Assembly (NCBI GenBank): GCA_008933995.1
Contig: WARS01000031.1
Coordinates: forward strand, 462,001 to 526,000
DNA from: Datnioides undecimradiatus
Taxonomy: Eukaryota > Chordata > Actinopteri > Lobotiformes > Datnioididae
DNA length: 64,000 nt
Reading direction: 5' to 3'
Shown: positions 27,001-37,965 of the stretch, one piece after another
Numbering within the stretch: position 1 is the stretch's first letter
How the letters are laid out: the number at the start of each line of letters is the position of its first letter
Translations under genes and position numbers: made by a program
Notes under the pieces: generated by a model
Told to the model about the DNA's origin: nothing
Database searches by the model: none
Seen by the model: only the letters and a program-made list of their open reading frames with translations

Positions 27001-28428
27001 GAATAGATTGAGTTGATGATGTAGAACATCAGAGAGCAGAACTACGGAGCGGTTCACAAGTTTTGGTATAGTTTGTGCTGGCTCTGTACTCCAGCACATT
27101 GGATTTGAATGACACAGTACCATGAGGTTAAAGTACCAACATTCAGCTTAAATTTGAAGGTGTTAACATCTACACCCGATTAGTCATATAAACACAATTC
27201 TCAAGGATAAAAAGAACTACGAGTCAAATTGTTCACCCAATAAGGACAAAAACTCCTTCAATGCCCTTGAGGTAGAAAGTCAGCACTTTAACCTCAAAGC
27301 TGTTGTTTCTTTTGAAATTCAGCTACCTTGAGTAAAGAGCTAACTCTGTGAAATACGTGTCCAAATACTACGCTCCTTTTTTAATATAACACGTCAGAAG
27401 AGCAATGATAGTTAGATCTGACTTGAAGAAGTCTCTGATGTTGCCAGCCAATGAGGACCAAGGTTTGCATGGTCTGGTTGGCTTCTGATTTATTTGTTTC
27501 ACAGACAACACACCCAAGCGTAGACATTAAAAAAGTTTGGTTTCAGGTGCCACTAGTTGTGTTTCATGCTGCACTTTTTTAATTTCTGCTTGTACATTTA
27601 GCTATGTTTACAGTCATTTTTCACGTAGCGTTTTTGTGTCTGTGTTTAGTCTGAGCTGTTGTTTAGAGGAAATTAAGCTTTATTCAGTTGACAGTTGAGT
27701 GACAAGACACATATTCTCATGTGTAGCACTGTACAGTTTTTAAAAAGTTTAAAATAAAATTAATCATTATTAACACAAATCATGTTTTCAGTTCAGTGTA
27801 TTTTTGTATTTAAAATTACAAACTGGCATTCATCAGTATTACTTCAAAGGTCATACCATTATAATCACATCTGAAAGCATATGCTTTCCTTTGCCAACGC
27901 AAAGCGATTGATCTTTCATATCGACAGATGTCAGTTACAAATTCAGCATACTACTGACCTGAGCAAACCTCCTCAAAAGAAGAAAACAAAAAGAGTGCAC
28001 CAGTGGCTCATCATCAATACTGAGCAACATTTAGATTTATTTTGAAGCATGTACTGAGTCTTTTAAGATTTTATTTCTCAGTGTTCAGACAACTGAAAAC
28101 AACAGCATAGTATGTTTCAGCAAGTAACAACTGACAAACAAATGCATCCATATTCAACAGTGATTTCATATAAAGAATATAAAGAGCTGTGATAAGCAGT
28201 AATAGGGTAATTATCTTTTCAGAAACACTTCGATTAGCAACCTCCAATTCATCCAAATCACTGGCAGACAGCACATTCAGCCAAAAAGGCCAAAGCAGTG
28301 ACTGCTTATGATCTCTTGGTCTGTGTGCTTGTGCCCCCTCGCTCCCAACAGGCATAAAACAAGACAAGCAAAATTTATGTTCACTGTGCTAAAGAGTGTG
28401 TCAGTCACCTCTGCCCAGAAGGTCTTAC
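24006..28428. other. non-coding; candidate conserved elements and Z-DNA-prone tract
   Basis: No coding exon is recognised with confidence. The block around 25085-25570 and the AT-rich block around 25860-26110 are low in simple repeats and rich in ATTA/TAAT core motifs (for example GTAATTAACCCC and GTCTAATGAGG), which is typical of vertebrate conserved non-coding elements. An alternating purine-pyrimidine tract occupies about 25243-25310. Elsewhere the sequence is unique and unremarkable. Confidence 0.45.
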
Positions 28429-28485
28429 CTGCTGGGTAAAACAACAGTAGCGTACCAACTTCTCCACGGCCATGCCAGCATCGAT
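28429..28485 (-). other. exon-like open segment, unrecognised
   Basis: On the minus strand a pyrimidine-rich acceptor (ACCCAAACCTCTCAG) is followed by 57 bases open in phase 0, reading IDAGMAVEKLVRYCCFTQQ, and then a strong donor CAGCAG|GTAAGA. The frame stays open well upstream of the acceptor, at least 25 further codons. I do not recognise the peptide. Exon-like segments of this length arise by chance several times in a window of this size, so this is a flag and not a gene call. Confidence 0.2.
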
Positions 28486-28759
28486 CTGAGAGGTTTGGGT
28501 CTGTTCTTGAGGGGGTGATACATGCCCAGTGCAGAATTTTGAACTGTGTGACTCCGAATCAAGCAGAGTTAAATGTTGTTGATATCCCTTTCTGCAAACG
28601 CTGGGGACACACTGTGCTGCTTCTTCCCACTGGAGTTGGGTCTGAACATTGTAATTATTGTGGGTGTGGATCAGCAGTGTGTATAGGCCAGGAAATGTTT
28701 CTCAGCAAAGAGGGGTGCTTACTCTCAAATGAATAGCCACAATATAATATGTGGAATTT

Positions 28760-28779
28760 AAAAAAAAAAAAAAAAAAAA
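28760..28779. repeat. poly-A run
   Basis: About 20 uninterrupted A. No retroposed body is recognised upstream on plus or minus. Confidence 0.9.
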
Positions 28780-29232
28780 TGTTGTGTGCATAAGACAATA
28801 CAGCATTATAGTGCAGGCCCAGTTTCCTCTGATTTCTACCCCAAAATACTATGTTTTTAAAATTGTTATTTTGGTATGTGAAACCAAATCAAATCAGTTT
28901 CAAGGTTTTCTGTCAGCCATTATGCCAGTGCCACCCATGCAGGATGAAACCTGTCCTGTTTTTTTATTGTATTCTAAATCAAAAGAACATTACATTTATA
29001 TCCAATATTGTACAGCTGATTAGATAAATATATTTCCCCTGACCATAATCAGTCCCTGCTCTGTCTCCTGTCTTGGGCATTGATGCGACAGCGGCAGAGA
29101 TTAGTTTTAATGAATAATCGCTGGTTTCTTTCCTCCCACAAACGTTGAAGAAAAGCCCTTAAATCAAAAATTGGCAATAATTGGAGTACAGAAGAAATAA
29201 ACTGTCATATTTAGGGGCCTGATCCTTTTTAT

Positions 29233-29960
29233 TTGCATCCCTCTGTCATTCTGTTTCTGCCTCTCATTCAGAGTCTGTATCTGTTTCTGCTTTACCCTAA
29301 GTCTGTTCCTCTCTTACTGCCTGTGCCAGTTGCAGTTCCACTACCTGACCTGGAACCTGTATTGGGGTCTGAGCTTGTCTTTTCTGTCCCTCAGCCAAAG
29401 GCTGTCCCTCAGTCCACGTCTGTTCCTTAGCTTTTATCTGTCTCTCTGTCAGAATGAGCTTCTGTCTGTTCCCTAGCTTGACTTCTGTAATCCTCTGCTC
29501 AAGTCTGTTCCCCTCAGAACTTGGCCCATGTCAATTTATCTTCATTCTGAGCCTGAGCCCTGTTTGGTACTTCCCCCTCCAAGCCTCATCTTCCAGCATC
29601 CAGCCCCTCAGAGTCTAACAGTCCTGTTCTCAGGCTGCCCCTTGATTTTGGGTAGCCTGTGTGGTTGGATTCATTGACTTTTGTGGTCCTGTCTGTTTTC
29701 CCCAAGCCGTCATCATAAGTGTTTCCACCCATCTCTCCAGCATCTGGGCCACACTCCTGAGCAGTCTCTCCTGTCCCCTGGCTGCCTTCCCGAGCTGTCC
29801 CACCACTGTTCCCACTGCCTGAGTAGTTCTGTCCTGCCAGTTACCAGTGCCCAGGCAGACCCCCTGAGCAGTCCAGCCTGTTTCTCCAGTCCAGTGATCA
29901 TCCTCCTGGCAACTCTTGCTGCATCCCTGCTCCCTGTTACCACATCTGGCAATGGTTTTT
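29233..29960 (+). repeat. pyrimidine-rich degenerate tandem region
   Basis: A T/C-rich block with recurring GTCTGTTCC/CCTCAG units (near 29300, 29420, 29467 and 29504). The frame starting at 29233 reads a valine-proline rich peptide (VPVAVPLPDLEPV, then VPQPKAVPQSTSVP). Further right (29700-29940) the units become CTGTCC/CCAG-rich. The region resembles the decayed low-complexity part of a dispersed fish element rather than a gene. It ends near 29960, where sequence returns to background AT content. Confidence 0.5.
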
Positions 29961-32900
29961 AGTTGTCAACCTGAGATCTGCCTCTCTCCAACCCTAACCA
30001 CAGAGCACAGATAGGGTGGGTGTCTGATGATTATACTGCTAGGATTACAATATGCAAACACTATTGTGGCCACTGGCAGAAATCCCAGCCGCACATTATG
30101 AGTAAAATCAGTTAAACTGACCTTTGAGCCAATAGCCTATTTGTCAAATTTCAGCGGTATCCATTCAAATCCATTTGTCACCTCTTAGGCTATCTACTTC
30201 ACTAAAAAAACATTGTCCTTGTCAGACTTTTCTTTAAGAAGTACATCTATTTTAGTTGATATGACAGTCCTTTCAGTAAATTATCGCTGGTTTTAGGTGC
30301 TTTAGACAAGACAAGAGCAAATGTTGTAAGCAATTTTAACACTACATTATCACTAAGAAGGCATTTCTTTTTGCTTCTTATATTTATAAACAGAATCCTA
30401 ATAACATTGTTTCATGTTTGCAAATTGCAAAATAGTACTTGATCAAATTAACAAAGAAAAGGCAAGATACATACTACATAACCTTGCTACATAACCTTGT
30501 CATGACATCTTTAAATCTGAAATTCAGTATTTTTTTGCCAATTAGGTTATGATTGAAATTGTCGCTATCAATATTTACTTTCTCATGCAAGTAGCCGTGT
30601 GCTCCTATAATGATATATAATGATAAATATTGTCTCTGGACACTTTTTAAAATAAAGTTCTGTAAATCGTCGAGCAGACCCTTTTTATGCTGAAGGTGTA
30701 GGGAGCAGAGAAAGTAGAGCAGAGAATGTCTTCAAGAATGTATAAATGCAAATGGGCTTTTCCCCAAATGAAAACAGGAAAAACAAACATCTTAATATCA
30801 CAAGCGTTTACAACAGGTCTTTCATATATTAATTACCCAAGGAGGTGGGCTTTGCATTGGCAAATGACACCACCAGTCTCCCCCTAAGGGTGGAGCTGAC
30901 AGATGAAGGAGCGATTAACATGGAAAAATCTTGATGTCGCCATTCTCTGTTGCTGAGGATCATTGCTGGTGACAGACAGGGTTGTTCCACACTCACACAA
31001 CTTGAAACAGTTGCCACAGGCTATATACACCTCATCAGTCTTCACCTGTCCAAATCACTTTCAGCGTCAAACTAGTTAAGATCAGGCGTCTCGCCAAATG
31101 CTCCACTGCAAAAATGGAAAATTTGTGTTTAGGGTGATGTGAGACTTTCAGATGAAATGCTGGATCTTTTAGTTTGGGCAAAAAGACATCCAAGATGTTA
31201 TTTGGGGCATTTTTGACAATGAGTCCAAGCACCTGCACCAATCAAGTACCCTAGATAAATTAAAGAGTTTCTTTGTTGTATTTGTTAATTCATATGGGAT
31301 TTTAACCTTACAAAGGCACTAATACACATATTAGTTGCCAAAATAATATTTCTTTCTCAACAGAACTGCTGGTAAGAAAGCACCAGTGCCCTGTTGGATA
31401 CTCACATTAGTCATGCCATCCCCAAGAGTCAGCGGCAATAAAAAAAGGCTCTCTTCAACAAGCTACTCTGATTTTGATCTAGTGTCTGTGTAAAGCCTTG
31501 TTTGAAGCTGACCAATCAGCTCTAACGTAACCCTCCTTCAGCATGGACTAACAAGTGGAAGAGTGTAGCTCATTAGCAGAGAAGCTGTTTATCTGAACTG
31601 ACACCCAAAATTTACTATTTACAACAGGTAATATCAACACTTGGATGTAAACCACATAAAATATATATAAATGGCTCAACTGATGGGAAAATAAAGTCAC
31701 TTTTTCTTTATGGATACCAGTAAATACATCACATCGAAACATCTTTTGGTGTAAATTGGGTTTGCGTCTTACTTAGCCGTCACCCAAAAAATGGTCTACA
31801 TACCAGCTGCATATAGTTTCCATGGAAGTGTATATTCTCTTTATGGTTGGCAGCCTGACTTTTATTTGATTAGGAAAAGAATGTCAGGACCACCTTTGGA
31901 CTTCAGAGGGAATCAAATAACTGGCTTTGGGGGATTAACTTTAAACATGCCATGCAAAGGCTGTCTAAAATAGCACAGTTAATTTGTTCCACTTCATGTG
32001 TTGAAAGAGAGGCCTTTTGGCTAGAGTGGTCCATGTAAACAGAGGGGCGGTAATAAATATGAATGCATGATAATTGAATAAATAAATAACCACATGACAT
32101 TACATCTCTTAACCTTAGGCCTTAGGCATTAACCTTAGGCATTGCTTGACAAGTCCCCATCCTGTGGAATACGCTGTTACACAAATACACCATGTGTTTT
32201 CTCTTTAAACATTTAACTCAGAACGTTGTTTCCATGTTTGCATCTGATAGCAGTCTTTTTCTTCACTTATTTTAAACAGCAAACTGCCAAAATGGCAAAA
32301 AGAGTTATAGCCAAAAGCTCATAGTCAGTAGAAAAGCAAATACATTAAAAGACATCTTTTCTTTTCGCTCATCTGCATTTAGTTTCATCTTTTATCTTCT
32401 TTCATGTGTTTAATGCTTTGCATGCACAACGCATTGGCTATACCGCCTTCGGTATAAATCACAGTAGTTACATGCTCAACCTTGTGCATGTGTGCAAGTG
32501 GTGATACAGGATGAAACAAAATAGGACAGAGACAAACGTAACTGCCTGTTGCCTGCCTGTGTGTGCCACAGTCATGTAATGTAACTGTGTTTACTCAGAG
32601 GCAGACAAAGATGCAGCATGCATCAGTAACATACACACATGCACATAAGCACATTCACATATATAACAAAGCAATCAAAAGGCAAAACTGGGTTGTTGTC
32701 AACATTTTTCCAAATGTTATTATTTTCGTTTTGTAAAATGGAGTTAGCAGTCCATCGAAATAAGTGTGAGTGTTCCAGTAGTTTTAATCCTCAGACGAGC
32801 TTCCGTCCACAAGGGAAATAATATTTTCAATATCTGACCCCAGTTTCAGTTCAATGTATTTCCAACACCCGAGCTGTTCATTTACAGTATTTGCTCAATG

Positions 32901-35900
32901 AAGGAATAAAGCCTTGCTTTTACCAGGCTTAAAATTGTGTGTTTCATGAATTCATGCATGTTTATATTTAGTGGGATATGTGAGGCAAACTAAAGGATTA
33001 ACGCAAATGTTCAAAAATCATCCCAGACGGCCACTAAGTACAACAGTACAATAATTAGATTTACCACATTTTGCATCTCAAAGAGTCCCTAAGCAGCTTC
33101 ATTTCAATGTTTTTAGTACAGCTATGGGGGGATTAAATGCACTCCCGTTTTCTAATTCATCCTAAACAGCTGCCACTTTTCTTCAATATTTGATCTTTAG
33201 CTGATCATTTAACCTTGATTACAGTCAACCCATGGTGTTTGGAGCTGTAAATGTGTCTTGATGGTTACAGCTATAAAGATCAAAAATATGTCTTAGTGGG
33301 AGCAGTATGTCAGTGTGAAGCAAGGCTCGGCTTCCTGTTTGTCTGTTCTGTTGGAATAGGTCTGACGAGATTTCTTCTCATTTTTTGTGGGTTCTGTAAA
33401 TGAATGTTTGATTATTTGGACTGAACAGGCACTGTACAAAAGCATATCTCCTTGGTAGGATAATTGAGAGACAATGACACAGTAAGTAGGGACAGTGGCT
33501 TAAACCTTAAACCTTCAGATTTGCAGCAGAACCTGCACAGCCATATAATGCAGAGCAAAAAGAAGAGAGGGGACTTGTCACTCAGTCTTGAATCTCAAAT
33601 GCGTGTGAGGGAAGGAACCAGTTGTGTTAATCCGAAGAAAAAATAATAACTTTAACCTAAAAATATTGGATTGGATCACAACATCAGATTCACTGTTCCC
33701 TCTAAGATGAGGATTTATTAGGCACACTGAGTACCAGGTGCCCCCTCAATGCCTCAGCCAGCACACACACAAACACACTTTCCTTCAGAACATCCTGAAC
33801 TCTTTGAGGAATGATTTCCACAAAGTGCTGGAAACCTTTCAAGGCATCTGAGTCCACGATGACTTCATAGCTTTTTGGCGACACCTTCACAGGCAAAGAT
33901 AGATGCTATGAGAGATTTACAGGATGATTCAACAATTGTTAATAAGCCAGACGGAGAAGGCACGGGCACAGTACTATTAATGAAGTGGATTAGAGAATGT
34001 GCATGAATATCACACCAGTGAACAATACATTTTTATGAGAGGTTTGTCAGGGATGCTATCAGTGAATTCACTGCCAATAACCAGCACAGATTGTTAATTT
34101 CAGAATAAACAGTGATGCAATAAAGCCCATAGCTTTCTTAATAATGAGAGGTGACCAGCAAGGATGACAAATTTTCCTTGATCTTCATCCTTGTACTTTA
34201 TTTATGAATTCTGTCTCATTTTCCCGTCACCTCTGTGTGTAAAGAAACAATAGTGCAAATAAAGAGTTTATTCTCACTTTTGATTTTGTCTTTTGAGCTT
34301 GTATAATCGCTTTTAAACTTTCCACAGCTCATGCAAGCCCATAGGGGTGGCCCAAAACTCTGGCGGCTTATACGATCAGCGCCACACAAAGGCACGTGTC
34401 TGCACACTTCAAAAGATTTCAAGGCTAAACACTCCAGATCATTGTTTATCTCCTGTCATGTTTGTGATATTTAGTCACCATGAGTAATGCGTGAATCAGT
34501 CTCTTTGAACCTGATCTCCATGACCCACTTTAAGAGCCCAAATCAGCCGCTGTTAATATCGCATAAGGATTTTGTTACCGTTGTTTCTACAATATGATAT
34601 GATTTCCAAAAGCTGTGTGTATTTATAATGACAAAATAATTCTCTTTACACATCATTATGTGTAGCTCTGCAGATTGGGTATTCTTGTGATGTGATGTAA
34701 TGACATTAGTGTGGTATTCAAGTTAAAGAGTAGACAAGGACACTCAGGCAGCAAAATAATTGTACATTCACATGCAATGGCGTGAAGACATTGTAGTGAA
34801 AATATCCAATAACTACTTCCAGAATTAATGGCAGAAATGGTCCCAGAACTCAAAAGATTCCTGCTTTAAAGACATATTGATACCTCTGTTTGTTAGTTGC
34901 TTGCTTCTTTCTCCATCTCAAGAGGAGTGAAGTCTCACACACAGGCAGGCACGTACACACATTGATCCAGAGGATCTCACATCAACTTACAGTCAGCAGA
35001 CACAAAAAAACAAAATCTGTAAATGCAATCCAACACAACAGCCATGCAATGAGTACAGTATTTGTGGTTTATGAAATGATTTTGTTGATCAGAATGTTAC
35101 AGAGAGGTGTTGAGTCAACAGCGTAGTGACTCGGTCGTAGATGTGGTGTCGTATTGTGTGACCTTTCAGTAAAGAATTAAGTCAAATAACAGAAACACAC
35201 AAGCTAATCGAAAATATACGACCGTAGATACAAACAGCACCGAGGGTTTGCTCAAATGTTTGCCTTTACAAGTTAACACTTCCTCAGGTTTGAATAAAAC
35301 ATAAAAATAAATACTCTTAGGAAACATTAGATCACTTCTGCAAAACAAAAAAAACAAAAAACCCCCACAGTAATTCTGATTCAGAGATTGAAAAAGGTGA
35401 CAAATGAACAAGGTATGAGCTCAATGATGAAAATGTCCAATCTGTTCATTAAAAACTCATTTACTCCTTAAAAGAAAATGAGCTGGGTCATTCATGGTCT
35501 GCCAAGCAATTCAGTGACAAAGAAGACAGAGCATTCAACCCTTTCAGAGGAGGTCTGTTTTAAAGGTCTTAATTAAAAGAAAATAATACACCCTTGGAAT
35601 CTGTTACACTCTTAGATATCATCTATTTGTTCAGGGGGAGCATTTAGTGATGAATGTTGTAATCAGCAGTTAGAAAACCACCAGAGAAATGAGACATGGT
35701 AACGTGTAAAGTCCCACTTACTAGATGGGATTCTCATATCAGTTACATGTTATACCAAGATTGACAGCTTCTTCATAAAGGCCCCCAAGACTGTGATTGA
35801 TCACATCTGTTTGTAAAAAAAAATTCAGTGGCTTTGATCTGCCTGTAAGAGCCTTGAACTGATGCTCCTCTAAGTTCAGTGTCCCAAGTATCATTTGATT

Positions 35901-36071
35901 AGATTCTGGTGGTGATCCATGTCCTGCCTTTACAACTTATAGATTTATCTTTTTAGCCAGAACGGTTATGCTGCTTTCCAGTGCTAAAAAGTCAAAAGCC
36001 CAAAAACAAATGTGTCAACATAGCTTCCAGAGATTTAGGCGCTAATTAATAAAAGATGACATCAGGAACAA
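29961..36071. other. non-coding, nothing firmly recognised
   Basis: Unique AT-rich sequence. A 13-base tandem CTACATAACCTTG x2 is at 30472-30498, and AACCTTAGGC units repeat at 32110-32144. Around 34030-34600 the sequence is homogeneous and free of simple repeats, and might be conserved non-coding DNA. Near 35810-35935 the minus strand contains GGATCACCACCAGAATCTAA and CAAATGATACTTGGGACACTG, which recall a widespread fish LINE-tail repeat and could be the 3' continuation of the L2 relic. This last point is uncertain. Confidence 0.45.
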
Positions 36072-36500
36072 TCAAGAGTATGAAACTGCTGCATTCTGTA
36101 CAAGCTGAAAGTGACCGCCAGACAGAAGAGTGTTACAGTTCAGTCTGCTGGAGATAAAAAGCAGGTTTTTTTGTGTCTGTCTGGGAGAGATCAGTCCAGC
36201 TCTGGCAATTTTCCTTAAATGATAGAAGGTCACTTTAGTCACATTTCTAATATGATATTCAAAATTAAGGTCAGAGTCAATGATAAGACCAAGGTTTTTT
36301 ATCTGTTCTTTGCCATTTAGTCATTGACAGAAGTGTAATCATTTCATTTTACAGGGGTTTATGGCTTGGTGTCATAGAAACTGATGTGAATGCAAATAAT
36401 ATTGGTTAGTTGTCTGTGTATTAGCAAACACACAGTGATATAACATATGCAGAATTTGGCCAAAGATAGAGCCCTGCGGGACACCATCTCTCAGGTCAAT
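36072..36500 (-). mobile_element. L2-clade LINE ORF2 relic (reverse transcriptase)
   Basis: On the minus strand three blocks appear in the order expected for a LINE ORF2. First is DLRDGVPQGSIFGQIL (36497-36450), which contains the GVPQGS motif of reverse-transcriptase palm domains. Second is IKNLGLIIDSDLNFEYHI, running on through RNVTKVTFYHLRKIARA (36302-36198). Third is LLFISSRLNCNTLLSG and FQLVQNAA (to 36072). The second and third blocks match the post-catalytic region typical of L2/Maui-type elements (NLGVxxDSxLSF, ISSRLDYCNxLLSG, LQLxQNAAARVL). Only about 150 bases separate the first and second blocks, where an intact element has several hundred, so the catalytic YADD region is largely deleted; a degraded SFYDTKP may be its remnant. 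Stops occur within and at the end. It is a dead fossil copy. Confidence 0.85.
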
Positions 36501-37659
36501 TTTTTAGAGAAGTGGTTTTAAGATGTGGTCTGATTAAAGTGGTTTTGTAATAATAATAACGCAATAATACATTTGCTATATGCAACTGATCTGCAAAACA
36601 GCGAGTCGTTTGAACAGAATTCTACATGCATTAAGAGGCTCTCTGTGATTAGGCTGATTCAGATCAATTGAATGCTTTCTACACCTGCATGCTATGTCTC
36701 TGCAGTTCTTAGCACAGAGTATCATCAAAAACTGAAAACATTGCAACACTAAAGAAAAAAATAGGCCCAAATTTGCATCATTAGTGTTACATTAAAAATG
36801 ACATTTAAAAAAACATGAAAATAACCCCAATATGTATTGTATTAATCACACATTACAATAATTAATATACACTGTAACATGCCAACATCACAGCCATTCA
36901 TGCAACGGTATCTTTTATTTTATTTTCACAGCTTTTCATAGCTTTTATTTTCATTCATGATGTATACGACCACAGAGCACCATATACATTGTTCATATAG
37001 GCAGTTGCATTCTTCTGAACGCCGCTGAAACACATTGCCAGTAGGCTGTCATCACAACAATCAGCCTTGTAGTATTGATTTAAATGAATCAAAGGAGAAT
37101 AATAGCGTGCCATTAACAATGAACAAGATGAGCAGCAAATCTCCAACAATACAAGTTGATGAGTGCTCCCACGATTTCTGTTCTTCCACAGAAGAAAATC
37201 AAAATTTTGGTGATGCTGGCCAACAAGTACACAATGAGGGCTTTGTTGTTTTGGATTTACTTTATGTCTGTCCTTTGAGTAGAAAAATCAGTTCAAATCA
37301 CTACAGATTTTTGATTTATTTATTGTTAAACGGCATTTTGCCTTTCAAATTTCAATTGGAAGGATAAAGCAGTTTGTTTGTGTAAAACCTGTTACTTTTG
37401 CGTTTTTGCCCTCATGAAGCTGCTATCACAGCAAATTTTATGAAATGCAAACAAATTATGTTTCTCAGTGTTTCTCAACTTTTCATCAATTACTTGATCT
37501 CTCACTTCAGCTCTTAACTTTGTGTCCTCTCTCTCCTGTAGTCTTGTGCTTGTTTTTCTCTGGTTTCTCTCTCTCTATACCTTTCTCCAGGCATTTCTGG
37601 CTCCAGAACTGCCTGTTTGATCTGTGGCCTGGCCCCACCAACCTGCCCACTGCCCACTG
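36501..37659. other. non-coding, nothing recognised
   Basis: Unique AT-rich sequence between two LINE-derived fragments. A 110-codon open frame at 37035-37367 (plus) has a serine/glutamate-rich first half but no motif, and its second half is clearly non-coding in composition. I do not call it a gene. Confidence 0.5.
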
Positions 37660-37965
37660 CTACCATTTATTATCATTATAATTATTATTATTATTATTAT
37701 TGTCATTGCTGTTGTTATTGTACTGATAGTGGTAGCCATAGTTAGGATTCTATTGTTTTACCAAACCTGTCATTACTGTCAGTTGATTTATCATTCTATC
37801 TTTATATACGACGTGTATTGTGCTACTGTATTTTCTCTCTCTCGCCTCAATCACTCGCTCTCTCTCTCTCCCCCGTCTCTTTCTCTCTCTTCTTAAAAAG
37901 GAAATTTTTCCTTGCACTTTCGCCAAGCGCTTGCTCGTGGTGGAACTGTTGGGTGTAAATTGCAA
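37660..37965 (+). mobile_element. LINE 3'-UTR-type dispersed repeat
   Basis: The succession of an (ATT)n run (37678-37702), GTTGTTATTG-type sequence, a CTCTCTCTC block (37840-37890) and then AAAGGAAATTTTTCCTTGCA, CGCCAAGCGCTTGCTCGTGG and TGGAACTGTTGGGTGTAAAT is the layout of the 3' untranslated end of a LINE-derived repeat that is extremely frequent in fish genomes. The usual stretch around ACCGGTCGAGGCAGATGG between the CT block and the TTTTTCCTTGC block is missing, so this copy carries an internal deletion. The usual terminal AATAAA-type tail is also absent. Recognised from memory; no search was run. Confidence 0.72.

Noticed and set aside
30829..31241. Minus-strand frames (PNNILDVFLPKLKDPAFHLK) as a transposase or gag fragment
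   Set aside because: No diagnostic motif of any transposon family could be named, and the frame is short and isolated.
33690..33900. TGTTCCCTCTAAGATG as the start of a known vertebrate repeat, with an adjoining 64-codon minus frame
   Set aside because: Similarity to the repeat I had in mind stops after about 15 bases, and the frame has no recognised domain.
37035..37367. 110-codon plus-strand open frame with a Ser/Glu-rich first half
   Set aside because: Its second half looks like ordinary AT-rich non-coding DNA, and there are no convincing splice sites or family resemblance.
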